From contig CAIXIP010000012.1 in NCBI GenBank assembly GCA_903919535.1, forward strand, positions 1-41,587: DNA of 41,587 bases. The letters run 5' to 3'. Made by a program: the position numbers and the translations under genes. The notes beneath the pieces are model-generated. The model was not told the origin of the DNA. It saw only the letters and a list, made by a program, of their open reading frames with translations, and searched no databases. Each line of letters opens with the position of its first letter. The stretch's first letter is position 1. This document shows positions 9,445-17,927 of this stretch, one piece after another. This DNA comes from an uncultured Bacteroidota bacterium. GTDB taxonomy: Bacteria > Bacteroidota > Bacteroidia > 2-12-FULL-35-15.

Positions 9445-10755
9445 TCACTGTGTTAATGCTTTTTTAAAAACTTCCAATACGCGTTTGCGCGCATAATCAT
9501 GCTCAACAATTGGTGACAAATAATCGGGATTAAAATTTTTGATCCATTTTTTTATGTAAATCAAATCTTTATCGAATTTTTTCAATTGTTCTGATGGATT
9601 AAAAACTCTGAAATAAGGAGCTGCATCACAACCGCAACCAGCTGCCCATTGCCAATTCCCGTTATTGGAAGAAAGTTCATAATCGAGAAGCTTTTCTGCA
9701 AAATACGCTTCCCCCCAACGCCAATCGATCAATAAGTGTTTTGTCAAAAAACTTGCAACAACCATTCGCACACGGTTATGCATTAAACCTGTTTCATTTA
9801 ACTCGCGCATTCCTGCATCAACCATTGGATATCCCGTTTCCCCTTTACACCATAAATCAAACTCTGCTTCATTATTTCTCCAAGGAATATTGTCGTATTT
9901 CTTTTTAAAACTTCTTTCAATAACATATGGAAAATGAAAAAGTATCATCATAAAAAATTCTCTCCAAATAAGTTCATTCAACCACTGCTCATTTAGTTCA
10001 CTTGCTTTTTTGACAAGCGATCTGACACTTATTGTTCCGAATCGTAAATGAACGCTCATTTTACTGGTTCCATTAATAGCTGGAAAATTTCGTGTTTGAT
10101 CGTAATTACGAATTATTTTTTCATCAATTTTTATAGACGGAAAAGTTGATTTTATGTTTTCAAAACCAATATCATTCAAAGAAGGAAAAGGAAAAGGTTT
10201 TGTTTTATGGAGACGATTCAATAAGCTTTCACTAGTAAATAATTCAATTTTTTGTTCCTTAAGCTTTTGTTTCCAGATCTTCGAATATGGAGTAAAAATA
10301 GTATATGGTGTTCCATCAGATTTCATCACTTCTGATTTTTCAAAAATAACCTGATCTTTAAATGAATGAAATAAAATATTTTTTGTTTTTAGAAATTCTG
10401 AAATTTTTAGATCGCGGTCTATTGAAAATGGTTCATAATCATGATTGCAAAACACTTCCTTAATATTAAAGTTTTTGCAAATCTTTTCAAAAACATTTAT
10501 AGGTTCATCATGCGACACAAAAAGAGACGAACCAAAATTTATTAGCTCCTTATTTAATTGCCCTATCGTTTGATGAATGAATGCAACACGTTTGTCCTTT
10601 TTTTCAGATAGGTTGCCAAGAATGTTTTTATCAAAAATAAAAACAGGAAGCACATTATCCGATTTTTTCAATGCTTCACAAAACCCATGGTTATCATCTA
10701 ATCGAAGATCTCTCCGAAACCAGAAAACTGTAATTTGTTTTTTAGTATTACTCAA
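9445..10755 (-). CDS. phrB: Deoxyribodipyrimidine photolyase (cryptochrome/photolyase family)
   Basis: Light-dependent repair of cyclobutane pyrimidine dimers is the expected role. The N-terminal antenna domain opens with VFWFRRDLRLDDN. The FAD domain carries WREFFMMILFHFP, GYPMVDAGMRELNETG, HNRVRMVVASFLTKHLLIDW and NGNWQWAAGCGCDAAPYFR, all diagnostic of class I photolyases. At 436 residues the length is normal. The start codon must be TTG at 10755: between the upstream in-frame stop and the conserved domain there is no ATG or GTG. The TTG overlaps the lipocalin stop region (8-nt overlap), suggesting translational coupling. Confidence 0.95.
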   Translation of the reverse strand: MSNTKKQITVFWFRRDLRLDDNHGFCEALKKSDNVLPVFIFDKNILGNLSEKKDKRVAFIHQTIGQLNKELINFGSSLFVSHDEPINVFEKICKNFNIKEVFCNHDYEPFSIDRDLKISEFLKTKNILFHSFKDQVIFEKSEVMKSDGTPYTIFTPYSKIWKQKLKEQKIELFTSESLLNRLHKTKPFPFPSLNDIGFENIKSTFPSIKIDEKIIRNYDQTRNFPAINGTSKMSVHLRFGTISVRSLVKKASELNEQWLNELIWREFFMMILFHFPYVIERSFKKKYDNIPWRNNEAEFDLWCKGETGYPMVDAGMRELNETGLMHNRVRMVVASFLTKHLLIDWRWGEAYFAEKLLDYELSSNNGNWQWAAGCGCDAAPYFRVFNPSEQLKKFDKDLIYIKKWIKNFNPDYLSPIVEHDYARKRVLEVFKKALTQ

Positions 10756-11275
10756 TTTGTGGAGTTTTTTGAAGCTTACTTATATCGAACCCTTTTTCTT
10801 TTAAACGAGAAATAATTAGTTGATAAACACTTTCATCCATTTTGGGAGAGCGAGAAAGTATCCATAAATATTTTTTGTTTGGATGACTAACTACAGCAAA
10901 ACTATAATCTCCGGCCAGATCAATTATCCAATATTTTGCTTTGAAAGGCCAAAAAAATTGAACTTTCAACTTTGCATTTCCAGAATTTTTCTCAACAAAC
11001 GCTTTCCCTTTGATATAAGCTTGTTTTCCTGTAATACTATTTTTATTGCATCTGTTCTCAACAATAACATATCCTTTTTCACTCATAGTATACTCGGCTG
11101 TAGTGCAATGACAACCTTTTTGAAAGGTTTGAGGATAAGAGGCAATTTCATACCACTTACCTAAATATTTATTTAAATCAACAGAAGAAACAGTTTGTAA
11201 GGTTTGAGATTTAATATTAGTAGTTGTCATGATAATTAATATTATTACTAGTTTAAAGTGTTTGTAGCTATTCAT
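10748..11275 (-). CDS. blc: Exported lipocalin of the Blc/apolipoprotein D type
   Basis: Bacterial lipocalins bind lipids or other hydrophobic ligands at the cell envelope. The product has 175 residues. Residues 9-19 form a hydrophobic export signal, followed by the lipocalin signature LGKWYEIASYPQTFQKGC (Gly39, Trp41) and the conserved FWPFKAKYWIIDLAGDYSFAVV and LWILSRSP strands. There is no clear lipobox Cys after the hydrophobic segment, so unlike E. coli Blc it is probably not lipid-anchored. It overlaps the photolyase by 8 nt and begins 30 bp after the ATPase stop. I recall Blc next to photolyase in other genomes, which suggests a shared stress response, but nothing here proves that. Confidence 0.93.
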   Translation of the reverse strand: MNSYKHFKLVIILIIMTTTNIKSQTLQTVSSVDLNKYLGKWYEIASYPQTFQKGCHCTTAEYTMSEKGYVIVENRCNKNSITGKQAYIKGKAFVEKNSGNAKLKVQFFWPFKAKYWIIDLAGDYSFAVVSHPNKKYLWILSRSPKMDESVYQLIISRLKEKGFDISKLQKTPQIE

Positions 11276-11305
11276 TTCTTTACAATAAAGCTATTTTCAT
11301 TACAA

Positions 11306-13915
11306 TTAATTTCCAAGTTTAAACCCCAAACTACTTCCCTTTGCACGTTGATTTTCTATAATAAATTCTTTTACATCACTTAAAACTAAGGTTTGCAAGT
11401 GTTCTAAAGTTCTTTCAGTTGAAGTCATTTCTGCTAATCGCAAATTTTGATTTTTAACCGCTTCAGCAACAACTTGTCTAACAGTTCTTGCATTACCAAA
11501 ATGTTTATCTCGATTAGTATAAATAAGATTGAAATATTCTTTTAAGTGTTCTTCTGCTTCTGTGTTAGGTGTAATTTTTTCTTTTGCAAGAATTGAAAGT
11601 GCTATCAAATACATTTCATCCGCTGAATAATCTAGGAACTGAAATGTTCTGTCAAATCTGGATTTTAAACCTGGATTTGATTCAACAAATTCATGCATAT
11701 TATCAGGATAACCAGCTACAATAACACCAAACTGTCCGCGCAGATCTTCCATACGTTTTAAAATTACCTGTATTGCTTCTTGCCCAAAATCATTTCCAAC
11801 ACTCTTATTCGCTAAAGCATATGCTTCATCAATAAATAATATTCCACCTTGCGATTCATCAACTTTTTCTCCAGTTTTAATTGCCGTTTGCCCAACCCAA
11901 CCTGCAACTAATTCTTCTCGGTCAACTTCCACAACATGACCTCGTTCCAACAAACCAAGCCCCTTATATATTTTCGCAACTATGCGTGCAACGGTAGTTT
12001 TCCCTGTCCCCGGATTTCCTGTAAAGATACTATGTAATGAAAACTTATTCAATACATCCCTTCCTGTTTCTTTATAAAAACGAACTAATTTCACCAACTC
12101 ATTGATCTCTTCTTTGATGTTGTTCATTCCTGTAAGAGCATTCAACTCAGCTAACCCTTCTTTTAATAGTTTTTCATTTACATCTAGCTTCAATTTCTTT
12201 TTACCACGGCCTTCAAATACCTTTTCAAAATCGACAAGCTCAATTGTTGAAAGAATTTCGTTTGATAATTCTGCCACATTTGATAGATTCATTAAGCGCA
12301 AACCCAGATTCATTTTAGCTTCATCGATGATTGAATAAACAAACCGTGCATTCCCAAATGCCTTATCTCGGTTCCGATAAGCCTCAATCAACATCTCATC
12401 TAAAAACATTTTTGCTTCAGAAGTAATCGTTACTCCTTTTTTCTTACTCGCCAAATCTGCGATTAATAACATTTCTTCCGGTAAATAATCTTCAAATTGG
12501 AAATACTGACTGAAGCGAGATTTTAAGCCAGGGTTTGAATCAATGAAACTTTGCATCTCTTTCGGGTAGCCTGCACACATAATAGCAATGTCACCAGTCC
12601 CATCGCTCATCTCTTTCAGTAATATTTCCAACACTTCCTGTCCGAAATCATTCGAATCTTCCTTTGCTCGAGTTAATGAATATGCCTCATCAATAAATAA
12701 AATTCCTCCTTTAGCTTCTTCTATTATTTTTTTTACTTTGGGAGCTGTTTGTCCGATGTATTGAGCCACCAGATCAGAACGATCAACTTCTTTCACATGA
12801 CCTTTTGAAAGCAATCCCATTTTGTTATATAATCGGCCTAACATATTTACTACAGAAGTTTTCCCTGTTCCCGGGTTTCCTGTAAAAATGCTATGAAGAT
12901 TTATTTTTCCAGCATCATCAAAACCTTTTTCTTTTCTTAGTTTAATAAAATTGATATAATTAATATGGTTTCGAATATTCTTTTTCACTTCATCCAACCC
13001 AATCAATTCATCAAGTTTAGCCAGTAATTGTTCAATGGTTTCTTCATTCACAATATCATTAATAACAGTTGACTGCACATTTGTTTGTTCTGCAATAGAA
13101 AATGGCTGCAAAACACCTTCTTCGCTTGTTTCACTCATTTCAAAGGGAAGCAACGCAACCAAAGTATCCATAAAAACAATTTCTACTGTATACTTATCAT
13201 CCTTCCAGGTACCTGCGGATTCGCTCCCCCAAGCCCCTTCAAACGTAAAAATTAATTCCTGACTTCCCTTTTCGATAAAACCTGTTCGTATACTTTGCCC
13301 TTTAGGTTGACCTGCATCATCACAAAAATTAAAGAAAAATTCGTAGTTCCAATCTTGATTGGTTTTAGTCTTAATTTTGAACTCTACCCATAAATATGGC
13401 GTCTCATTGCGATTGAGTTTTTTGAAATACGTTCTATCCTTAATGTTCCACCCGTCAAAAGGGCCAGGATATAATTTAACAGACTCAACGGTAAAATATG
13501 GATTCGATATGGTTGAGACTTTTCCAACATCTTCCACAAAATATTTTTTTGAGCCCACCAACTCCCCATCAATATATGCCTCCCATAAATACCCCCCCTT
13601 AAACCAATAGGCTCCCTCGTTAGGAGTTCCCCATCCATCTCTCACAAACACAACATTTTCATCCATTTTTATTTCACGTGAAGATTCCAAACAACATAAT
13701 TCGGTTCGCGCATTTCCAATCAATGAAAAAGCTTTGAGAGTAATTTTCGCATTCCAATCCTGCTCGTCAAATAACTTATTGTAAAATGAAAATTCGGTCC
13801 GCAAATAGGTTGTTTCCATCCTATCAAAAACAGTACGATATTTTTTAGTTGAATTTGCCATCCATTCATCTGAGGAATAGACCTTCATTTCCTTGAACTT
13901 ATATTTTTGTGACAT
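11306..13915 (-). CDS. Double AAA+ ATPase (CbbX/SpoVK-type) with duplicated N-terminal beta-domain
   Basis: 869 residues. Residues about 10-130 and 140-260 are two copies of a beta-rich domain: TTYLRTEFSFYN and QDWN in the first pair with TPYLWVEFKIKT and QDWN in the second, and GWGTPNEGAYW pairs with AWGSESAGTW. Two AAA+ modules follow. Module 1 has Walker A GNPGTGKT 346-353, Walker B GILFIDEAY 404-412, NPGLKSRF 461-468 and GNAR 521-524. Module 2 has the same motifs at 633-640, 691-699, 747-754 and 807-810. Both look catalytically intact. The family includes CbbX (Rubisco activase), SpoVK and EccA, so a protein-remodelling ATPase is likely. There is no signal peptide, hence cytoplasmic. The target is unknown. 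It is first in the run with lipocalin, photolyase and ChrA. Confidence 0.9.
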   Translation of the reverse strand: MSQKYKFKEMKVYSSDEWMANSTKKYRTVFDRMETTYLRTEFSFYNKLFDEQDWNAKITLKAFSLIGNARTELCCLESSREIKMDENVVFVRDGWGTPNEGAYWFKGGYLWEAYIDGELVGSKKYFVEDVGKVSTISNPYFTVESVKLYPGPFDGWNIKDRTYFKKLNRNETPYLWVEFKIKTKTNQDWNYEFFFNFCDDAGQPKGQSIRTGFIEKGSQELIFTFEGAWGSESAGTWKDDKYTVEIVFMDTLVALLPFEMSETSEEGVLQPFSIAEQTNVQSTVINDIVNEETIEQLLAKLDELIGLDEVKKNIRNHINYINFIKLRKEKGFDDAGKINLHSIFTGNPGTGKTSVVNMLGRLYNKMGLLSKGHVKEVDRSDLVAQYIGQTAPKVKKIIEEAKGGILFIDEAYSLTRAKEDSNDFGQEVLEILLKEMSDGTGDIAIMCAGYPKEMQSFIDSNPGLKSRFSQYFQFEDYLPEEMLLIADLASKKKGVTITSEAKMFLDEMLIEAYRNRDKAFGNARFVYSIIDEAKMNLGLRLMNLSNVAELSNEILSTIELVDFEKVFEGRGKKKLKLDVNEKLLKEGLAELNALTGMNNIKEEINELVKLVRFYKETGRDVLNKFSLHSIFTGNPGTGKTTVARIVAKIYKGLGLLERGHVVEVDREELVAGWVGQTAIKTGEKVDESQGGILFIDEAYALANKSVGNDFGQEAIQVILKRMEDLRGQFGVIVAGYPDNMHEFVESNPGLKSRFDRTFQFLDYSADEMYLIALSILAKEKITPNTEAEEHLKEYFNLIYTNRDKHFGNARTVRQVVAEAVKNQNLRLAEMTSTERTLEHLQTLVLSDVKEFIIENQRAKGSSLGFKLGN

Positions 13916-14075
13916 TCGAATATAATTTTATCTTTTCTAAAAATAAATTAAAAAAGAGAAGCTTTCATAAATGTTTAAAAATAAAATTCTTGTAGTACAA
14001 AGAAATTGTTGAATGAGTAATTTCCAAAAACAACTCATCACTTTTCATTGAGTAAAAGTATTAAGTGATATAATA

Positions 14076-14104
14076 CAAAAAACCCGCTACAAGGTTGTAT
14101 CGGG
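14076..14104 (-). terminator. Intrinsic terminator of the small lipoprotein gene
   Basis: The stem is CCCG-C-TACAA / TTGTA-T-CGGG (14083-14104) with a 2-nt loop GG. Reading the minus strand, the hairpin is followed by a T-rich run (complement of 14076-14082). It sits 46 bp past the stop of the lipoprotein gene at 14150 and separates it from the ATPase gene. Confidence 0.75.
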
Positions 14105-14149
14105 CTTTCCATTAATTAGACAAATCTCTCTCTAAACTAAATCTAATTA

Positions 14150-14539
14150 TTAATAATTGCCTTGGGCAATAGCTGGTAATGAAGGATTTGTTGTTGACCC
14201 TTCTTTAAATAATACGTTATCGATATAAATTTGTACTTGAACAACTTTATGAGATGGAGCTACATTTGAAGCTTCAACCGAAAATAAATGCCCTGAACTA
14301 AAATTAAAATTCACGACTGATGAAGTCCTGGTCATCGTTTCAGATTGCATTTCCATAACACCACTTGTGTTAGGAGCCAAATAATTTACGTTTACATTAC
14401 CTGACTCACACTGAATACGATATTCTACATTAATTGTTTTTGGAGCAATTGGATCTTGAGGAGTAAGCTTCTCCTCTTTTTTACAAGAAGTAGTGAAAAC
14501 ACTTACTAATACAACAAAAGAAAGGAGTAATTTCTTCAT
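14150..14539 (-). CDS. Small exported lipoprotein, unknown function
   Basis: 129 residues. Lys-Lys followed by a hydrophobic run and the lipobox TTSC gives a lipoprotein signal peptide with Cys19 as the lipidation site. KKEE directly after the Cys resembles the charged export signal of surface-exposed Bacteroidota lipoproteins, though this is inferential. The mature part is a short, Thr/Ser/Asn-rich, beta-strand-rich domain with no motif I recognise; the pattern (VQVQIYIDNVLFKEG) is compatible with a small beta-sandwich. It has its own promoter (14570-14577 with a -33 element) and terminator (14076-14104), so it is monocistronic. Confidence 0.75.
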   Translation of the reverse strand: MKKLLLSFVVLVSVFTTSCKKEEKLTPQDPIAPKTINVEYRIQCESGNVNVNYLAPNTSGVMEMQSETMTRTSSVVNFNFSSGHLFSVEASNVAPSHKVVQVQIYIDNVLFKEGSTTNPSLPAIAQGNY

Positions 14540-14569
14540 TTTTAGCTTTTACTGATATTAATTCGAGTA

Positions 14570-14600
14570 CAAAAGTAATGTTTTTTTCTCAAAAAGCAAA
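14570..14600 (-). promoter_or_regulatory. Complete Bacteroidota promoter of the small lipoprotein gene
   Basis: On the minus strand TTTG (14600-14597), 19 nt, then TACTTTTG (14577-14570). Both elements and the spacing match the Bacteroidota consensus TTTG-N(17-23)-TAnnTTTG. The predicted leader before the ATG at 14539 is about 25 nt. This is the best-formed promoter seen in the window. Confidence 0.75.
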
Positions 14601-14759
14601 TATTTGTCGTTCTATTTTAGTTTTTTGCCGACACAAACACTATGAACATCGACAAAGACTATTCATAAGCATTTCAATCATTTTCCTAGTAAAGTGTTGA
14701 ACGTCCATTCTGCATATTAGTTACATATCAATTTTTCAGACAATCGAAGCCTCTTCAGT

Positions 14760-15764
14760 TTACTCATTCATTACACCTTTTAATTTTTTATAGGCATCGT
14801 TAGTTTCTTTTTTCATTCGATCAACTATTTCCTTACAAGAAATAATATCGTGGATCAACTCAACACTTTGTCCCGCACACCATAATGTTTGATAATTTCC
14901 GGGCTTCACGGATTGTTCCATTTTTTTCATCCCACGAATTTGAACCAACATTTTAAAATATTTTTTTGTAGTTGAATTTTTTGAAAGCATTTTTTCCAGC
15001 CAGTTTTGCTTAAGCCCAATTTTTTGTGCGAATGGGGTATTTATAATTGTGCAAGGTGTTCCTGATATTTTTTCAGTCAATACAATATCGCTCATTTTTG
15101 AGTCAACTATTGATTTTTTATATTCATCATTCACTGATGCTTCAGTACATGCAATAAAACGAGTGCCGATGGAAACGCCTGTAGCGCCTAAAGCTAACAT
15201 TGATAATATTCCATCACCTGTAGCAATTCCTCCTGCAGCAATTACTGGTGTATTAGGAAATGTTAGATGCAAAGAAGGAATTAATATTTGTAAAGGATTT
15301 GGTCCTGCATGCCCCCCTGCTCCTTGGCCCACTGCAATAAAACCATCACAACCCAAATCAAAACACTTTTGCGCATGTTCAATATTAGTAACATCACAAA
15401 ACACTTTTGCTCCATAACTATGAGCTTGTTCAATTACTTGTTTGGGACTACCTAGTGAAGTAATATAGTAAGGCACTTTTTTTTCAACACATGTTTTCAA
15501 ATGCTTTTCATACAAAGGATTACTGCGTTGTACAATTAAATTCACACCATAAGTACCATTTACACTTAACTTACCTTTTTCTGTATTTAAATTATCTAAA
15601 ACTTTTTCCAATTCACCATCTTTACGATAATTTAAAGTTGGAAATGTAGCTGCAATTCCGCTTTTCATTCCGGCAATAATCATTGCTTCATTGCTCACCA
15701 AAAACATTGGTGCCATTATGATTGGGAAATCGATATTTAAAACAGTTGTAAGTTGAGTTTTCAT
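14760..15764 (-). CDS. Nitronate monooxygenase family FMN-dependent oxidoreductase
   Basis: TIM-barrel FMN enzyme of 334 residues in the nitronate monooxygenase (formerly 2-nitropropane dioxygenase) family; it oxidises alkyl nitronates in characterised members. Diagnostic stretches are the N-terminal FPIIMAPMFLVSNEAMIIAG, the central AVGQGAGGHAGP with the family's conserved His, and the phosphate-binding PVIAAGGIATGDGILSMLALGA followed by GTRF. The same family includes FabK-type enoyl-ACP reductases, and the neighbouring fatty-acid genes make a lipid role conceivable, but GGHAGP fits NMO better. It is divergent from the acyl-CoA ligase gene across a 121-bp gap. Confidence 0.88.
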   Translation of the reverse strand: MKTQLTTVLNIDFPIIMAPMFLVSNEAMIIAGMKSGIAATFPTLNYRKDGELEKVLDNLNTEKGKLSVNGTYGVNLIVQRSNPLYEKHLKTCVEKKVPYYITSLGSPKQVIEQAHSYGAKVFCDVTNIEHAQKCFDLGCDGFIAVGQGAGGHAGPNPLQILIPSLHLTFPNTPVIAAGGIATGDGILSMLALGATGVSIGTRFIACTEASVNDEYKKSIVDSKMSDIVLTEKISGTPCTIINTPFAQKIGLKQNWLEKMLSKNSTTKKYFKMLVQIRGMKKMEQSVKPGNYQTLWCAGQSVELIHDIISCKEIVDRMKKETNDAYKKLKGVMNE

Positions 15765-15804
15765 TTCTTGGAAAAAATTTAAGTGATAAATCGGTAAATT
15801 ATTT

Positions 15805-15812
15805 TATTTTTG
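15805..15812 (+). promoter_or_regulatory. Candidate TAnnTTTG promoter element of the acyl-CoA ligase gene
   Basis: TATTTTTG lies in the divergent gap between the NMO gene and the ligase gene, 73 nt before the ATG at 15886. A TTTA at 15778-15781, 23 nt upstream, could serve as the -33 element. The region is very AT-rich, so a chance match is possible. Confidence 0.4.
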
Positions 15813-15885
15813 GAAATGTAAAGGTACTATTTTGATAGATTGAATTAAAAATGAATCTTCTGAAAAAAATTAAATAAAAATACTT

Positions 15886-17655
15886 ATGGCTATAACACGT
15901 GTTTTCGAAATCATCCCACAATTACTTGAAAAGTATAATAAACCAAATGCTTTAGCTGCTAAGGAAAATGGGGAATGGAAAACATATTCAACTCAAGAAT
16001 TTGCTGACACTGTTAATTATTTAAGTTATGGTTTATTAGGATTGGGAATTGAAAGGGAAGACAAGATTGCTATCATTTCAAACAATCGCCCTGAATGGAA
16101 TTTCACCGATTTTGCTTGTCAGCAAGCTGGAGCTGTAAGTGTCCCTATTTATCCAACCATCAGCGAAGGAGATTTAAATTTTATTTTAAATGATGCCAAA
16201 GTAAAATACATTTTTGTTTCAAGTGCCGATCTATATAATAAAGTAAAAACAATTGCTGCAAATGCACCAAGCGTAAAAACAATATATACATTTAACAAAA
16301 TAGATGGAGCTAACCATTGGACTGAATTACTTGAAGCTGGCAAAAACAATCCGAAAGTAAAGGAAGTTGAGGCAATAAAAAGTTCAATAGGGCCAAACAA
16401 TCTTTTGACGATTTTATATACTTCCGGAACAACAGGAAACCCAAAAGGTGTAATGCTTTCCCATAATAATTTACTAAGTAATTCTATTGCAACCCAAACA
16501 CTTTGTCCTTTTAAAAGTCATTGGAAAGCACTGAGTTTTTTACCACTCAATCATGTGTATGAACGCATGCTTACCACCTTATATTTATATTTAGGAATCT
16601 CCATTTACTATGCCGAAAGCATTGAAACGATTGGCGCTAACTTAAAAGAGGTGAAACCAGAAGTGTTCTCAACTGTTCCTCGTTTGTTAGAAAAAGTATA
16701 TGATAAAATTGTAGCTACTGGATCTGAACAAACAGGAATAAAAAAGAAATTATTTTTCTGGGCTCTTGATTTAGGCTTACGTTATGAACTAAATGGTGCA
16801 AACGGCTGGTGGTACGAATTCCAACTAATGATCGCTAATAAATTAATTTTTTCGAAATGGCGTGAAGCCTTAGGTGGAAACATTGTAGCTGCTGTATCAG
16901 GAGGAGCTGCATTACAACCACGATTATCTCGCGTATTTAATGCAGCAAAAATAACTGCACTTGAAGGTTATGGCTTAACAGAAACATCACCTGTAATTGC
17001 AGTGAACAATTTTAATCCGAATGGAATATGTTTTGGAACAGTTGGCCCTGTGATTGATGGTGTTACTGTTAAATTTGCCGAGGATGGAGAAATTTTAGTT
17101 AAAGGTCCTAATGTGATGCTCGGATATTTTAACCGTCCGGATGCTACTGCAGAAGTTATTGATAGCGAAGGATGGTTTCACACAGGTGATATTGGAGAAT
17201 TAAAAGATGGCCGTTTTTTAAAGATCACTGATCGCAAAAAGGAAATCTTTAAAACATCAGGAGGGAAATACATTGCTCCAGTAATGATTGAAAACAAAAT
17301 AAAAGAATCACCCTTTGTAGAGCAAGTTATGGTAATTGGTGAAAATCAAAAATATGCCTCTGCACTAATTGTCCCAGCATTTGCATTCCTAAAAGAGTAT
17401 TGCAAGCGAAAAAACATCGAATACAAAAGCAACGATGAAATAATAAAAAACATCGAAATAAAAGCAAGAATTTTAGCAGAGATAGAAAAGGTAAATTCCG
17501 AATTGGCTCAATACGAAAAAATTAAACGTCCGGAATTAATTTCGCGCGAATGGACCATTGATAAAAATGAAATGACCCCAAAACTTTCACTAAAACGTAA
17601 AGTAATCATGGCTGCCAATAAGGATTTAATTGAAAAGATATATGGTGCTGAGTAA
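15886..17655 (+). CDS. fadD: Long-chain fatty-acid--CoA ligase
   Basis: Activates fatty acids to acyl-CoA through an acyl-adenylate and so feeds the beta-oxidation genes that follow. 589 residues, adenylate-forming superfamily. The ATP-binding P-loop ILYTSGTTGNPKGVMLSH is at about 176-193, YGLTETSPVI follows near 365, and the hinge region carries GWFHTGDIGEL and DRKKEIFKTSGGKYIAP. The last segment has a catalytic Lys environment (MTPKLSLKRKVI). Length and motifs match the AMP-dependent long-chain synthetases common in Bacteroidota (FadD15/FAA1-like). It is separated from the MarR gene by about 270 bp, so it is probably a separate transcript. Confidence 0.95.
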   Translation: MAITRVFEIIPQLLEKYNKPNALAAKENGEWKTYSTQEFADTVNYLSYGLLGLGIEREDKIAIISNNRPEWNFTDFACQQAGAVSVPIYPTISEGDLNFILNDAKVKYIFVSSADLYNKVKTIAANAPSVKTIYTFNKIDGANHWTELLEAGKNNPKVKEVEAIKSSIGPNNLLTILYTSGTTGNPKGVMLSHNNLLSNSIATQTLCPFKSHWKALSFLPLNHVYERMLTTLYLYLGISIYYAESIETIGANLKEVKPEVFSTVPRLLEKVYDKIVATGSEQTGIKKKLFFWALDLGLRYELNGANGWWYEFQLMIANKLIFSKWREALGGNIVAAVSGGAALQPRLSRVFNAAKITALEGYGLTETSPVIAVNNFNPNGICFGTVGPVIDGVTVKFAEDGEILVKGPNVMLGYFNRPDATAEVIDSEGWFHTGDIGELKDGRFLKITDRKKEIFKTSGGKYIAPVMIENKIKESPFVEQVMVIGENQKYASALIVPAFAFLKEYCKRKNIEYKSNDEIIKNIEIKARILAEIEKVNSELAQYEKIKRPELISREWTIDKNEMTPKLSLKRKVIMAANKDLIEKIYGAE

Positions 17656-17881
17656 AACAATTAGATTTTCATTTTACCAATTAAATTTTGGGCTTAATAA
17701 CCAACGAGTTCTTAATTATTGGAAACATTAGAATACTTTTCACTGTTGCGAAAAAGCACGAAACTAAAACAACATAGCCCTCAAAAAATATTTTTGTGTT
17801 GATTGTCATTAATAAGAATGATAAAAATCATACAAATCTCCTAAAATTTAAATTTACTTGCACCATAATAAATATTTTTTA

Positions 17882-17895
17882 TTATGCTTGCATAA
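17882..17895 (+). promoter_or_regulatory. Perfect palindrome TTATGC-TT-GCATAA, candidate MarR operator
   Basis: The 14-bp sequence is an exact inverted repeat with a 2-nt centre. It overlaps the -33 position (CTTG, 17887-17890) of the promoter whose -7 element is 17912-17919. A symmetric site at this position upstream of a MarR gene is the usual arrangement for an autorepressor operator. I did not find a second copy upstream of the acyl-CoA ligase gene or in the gaps of the operon. Confidence 0.6.
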
Positions 17896-17911
17896 CATAT
17901 TTATTTTTTCA

Positions 17912-17919
17912 TATATTTG
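17912..17919 (+). promoter_or_regulatory. TAnnTTTG promoter element of the marR-fad operon
   Basis: TATATTTG, with CTTG at 17887-17890 exactly 21 nt upstream, lies 8 nt before the ATG at 17928. The position fixes the MarR start at 17928; the longer frame from 17796 would run through the promoter. A very short or absent leader is implied. Confidence 0.7.
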
Positions 17920-17927
17920 CTCCTGAA

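Noticed and set aside
8126-13915. Genomic island or defence island around the AAA+ ATPase
   Set aside because: No integrase, tRNA, direct repeats, transposase or sharp composition change is visible, and the companions are ordinary chromosomal genes.
17805-17831. Short inverted repeats TCATT...AATGA and ATGAT...ATCAT upstream of marR
   Set aside because: Five-base arms in very AT-rich DNA are expected by chance, and they lie well upstream of the promoter; not listed as an operator.
17796-17927. N-terminal extension of the MarR gene from a GTG at 17796
   Set aside because: The extension has no MarR similarity, runs through the TATATTTG promoter and the palindrome, and is AT-rich low-complexity sequence; the ATG at 17928 is the better start.
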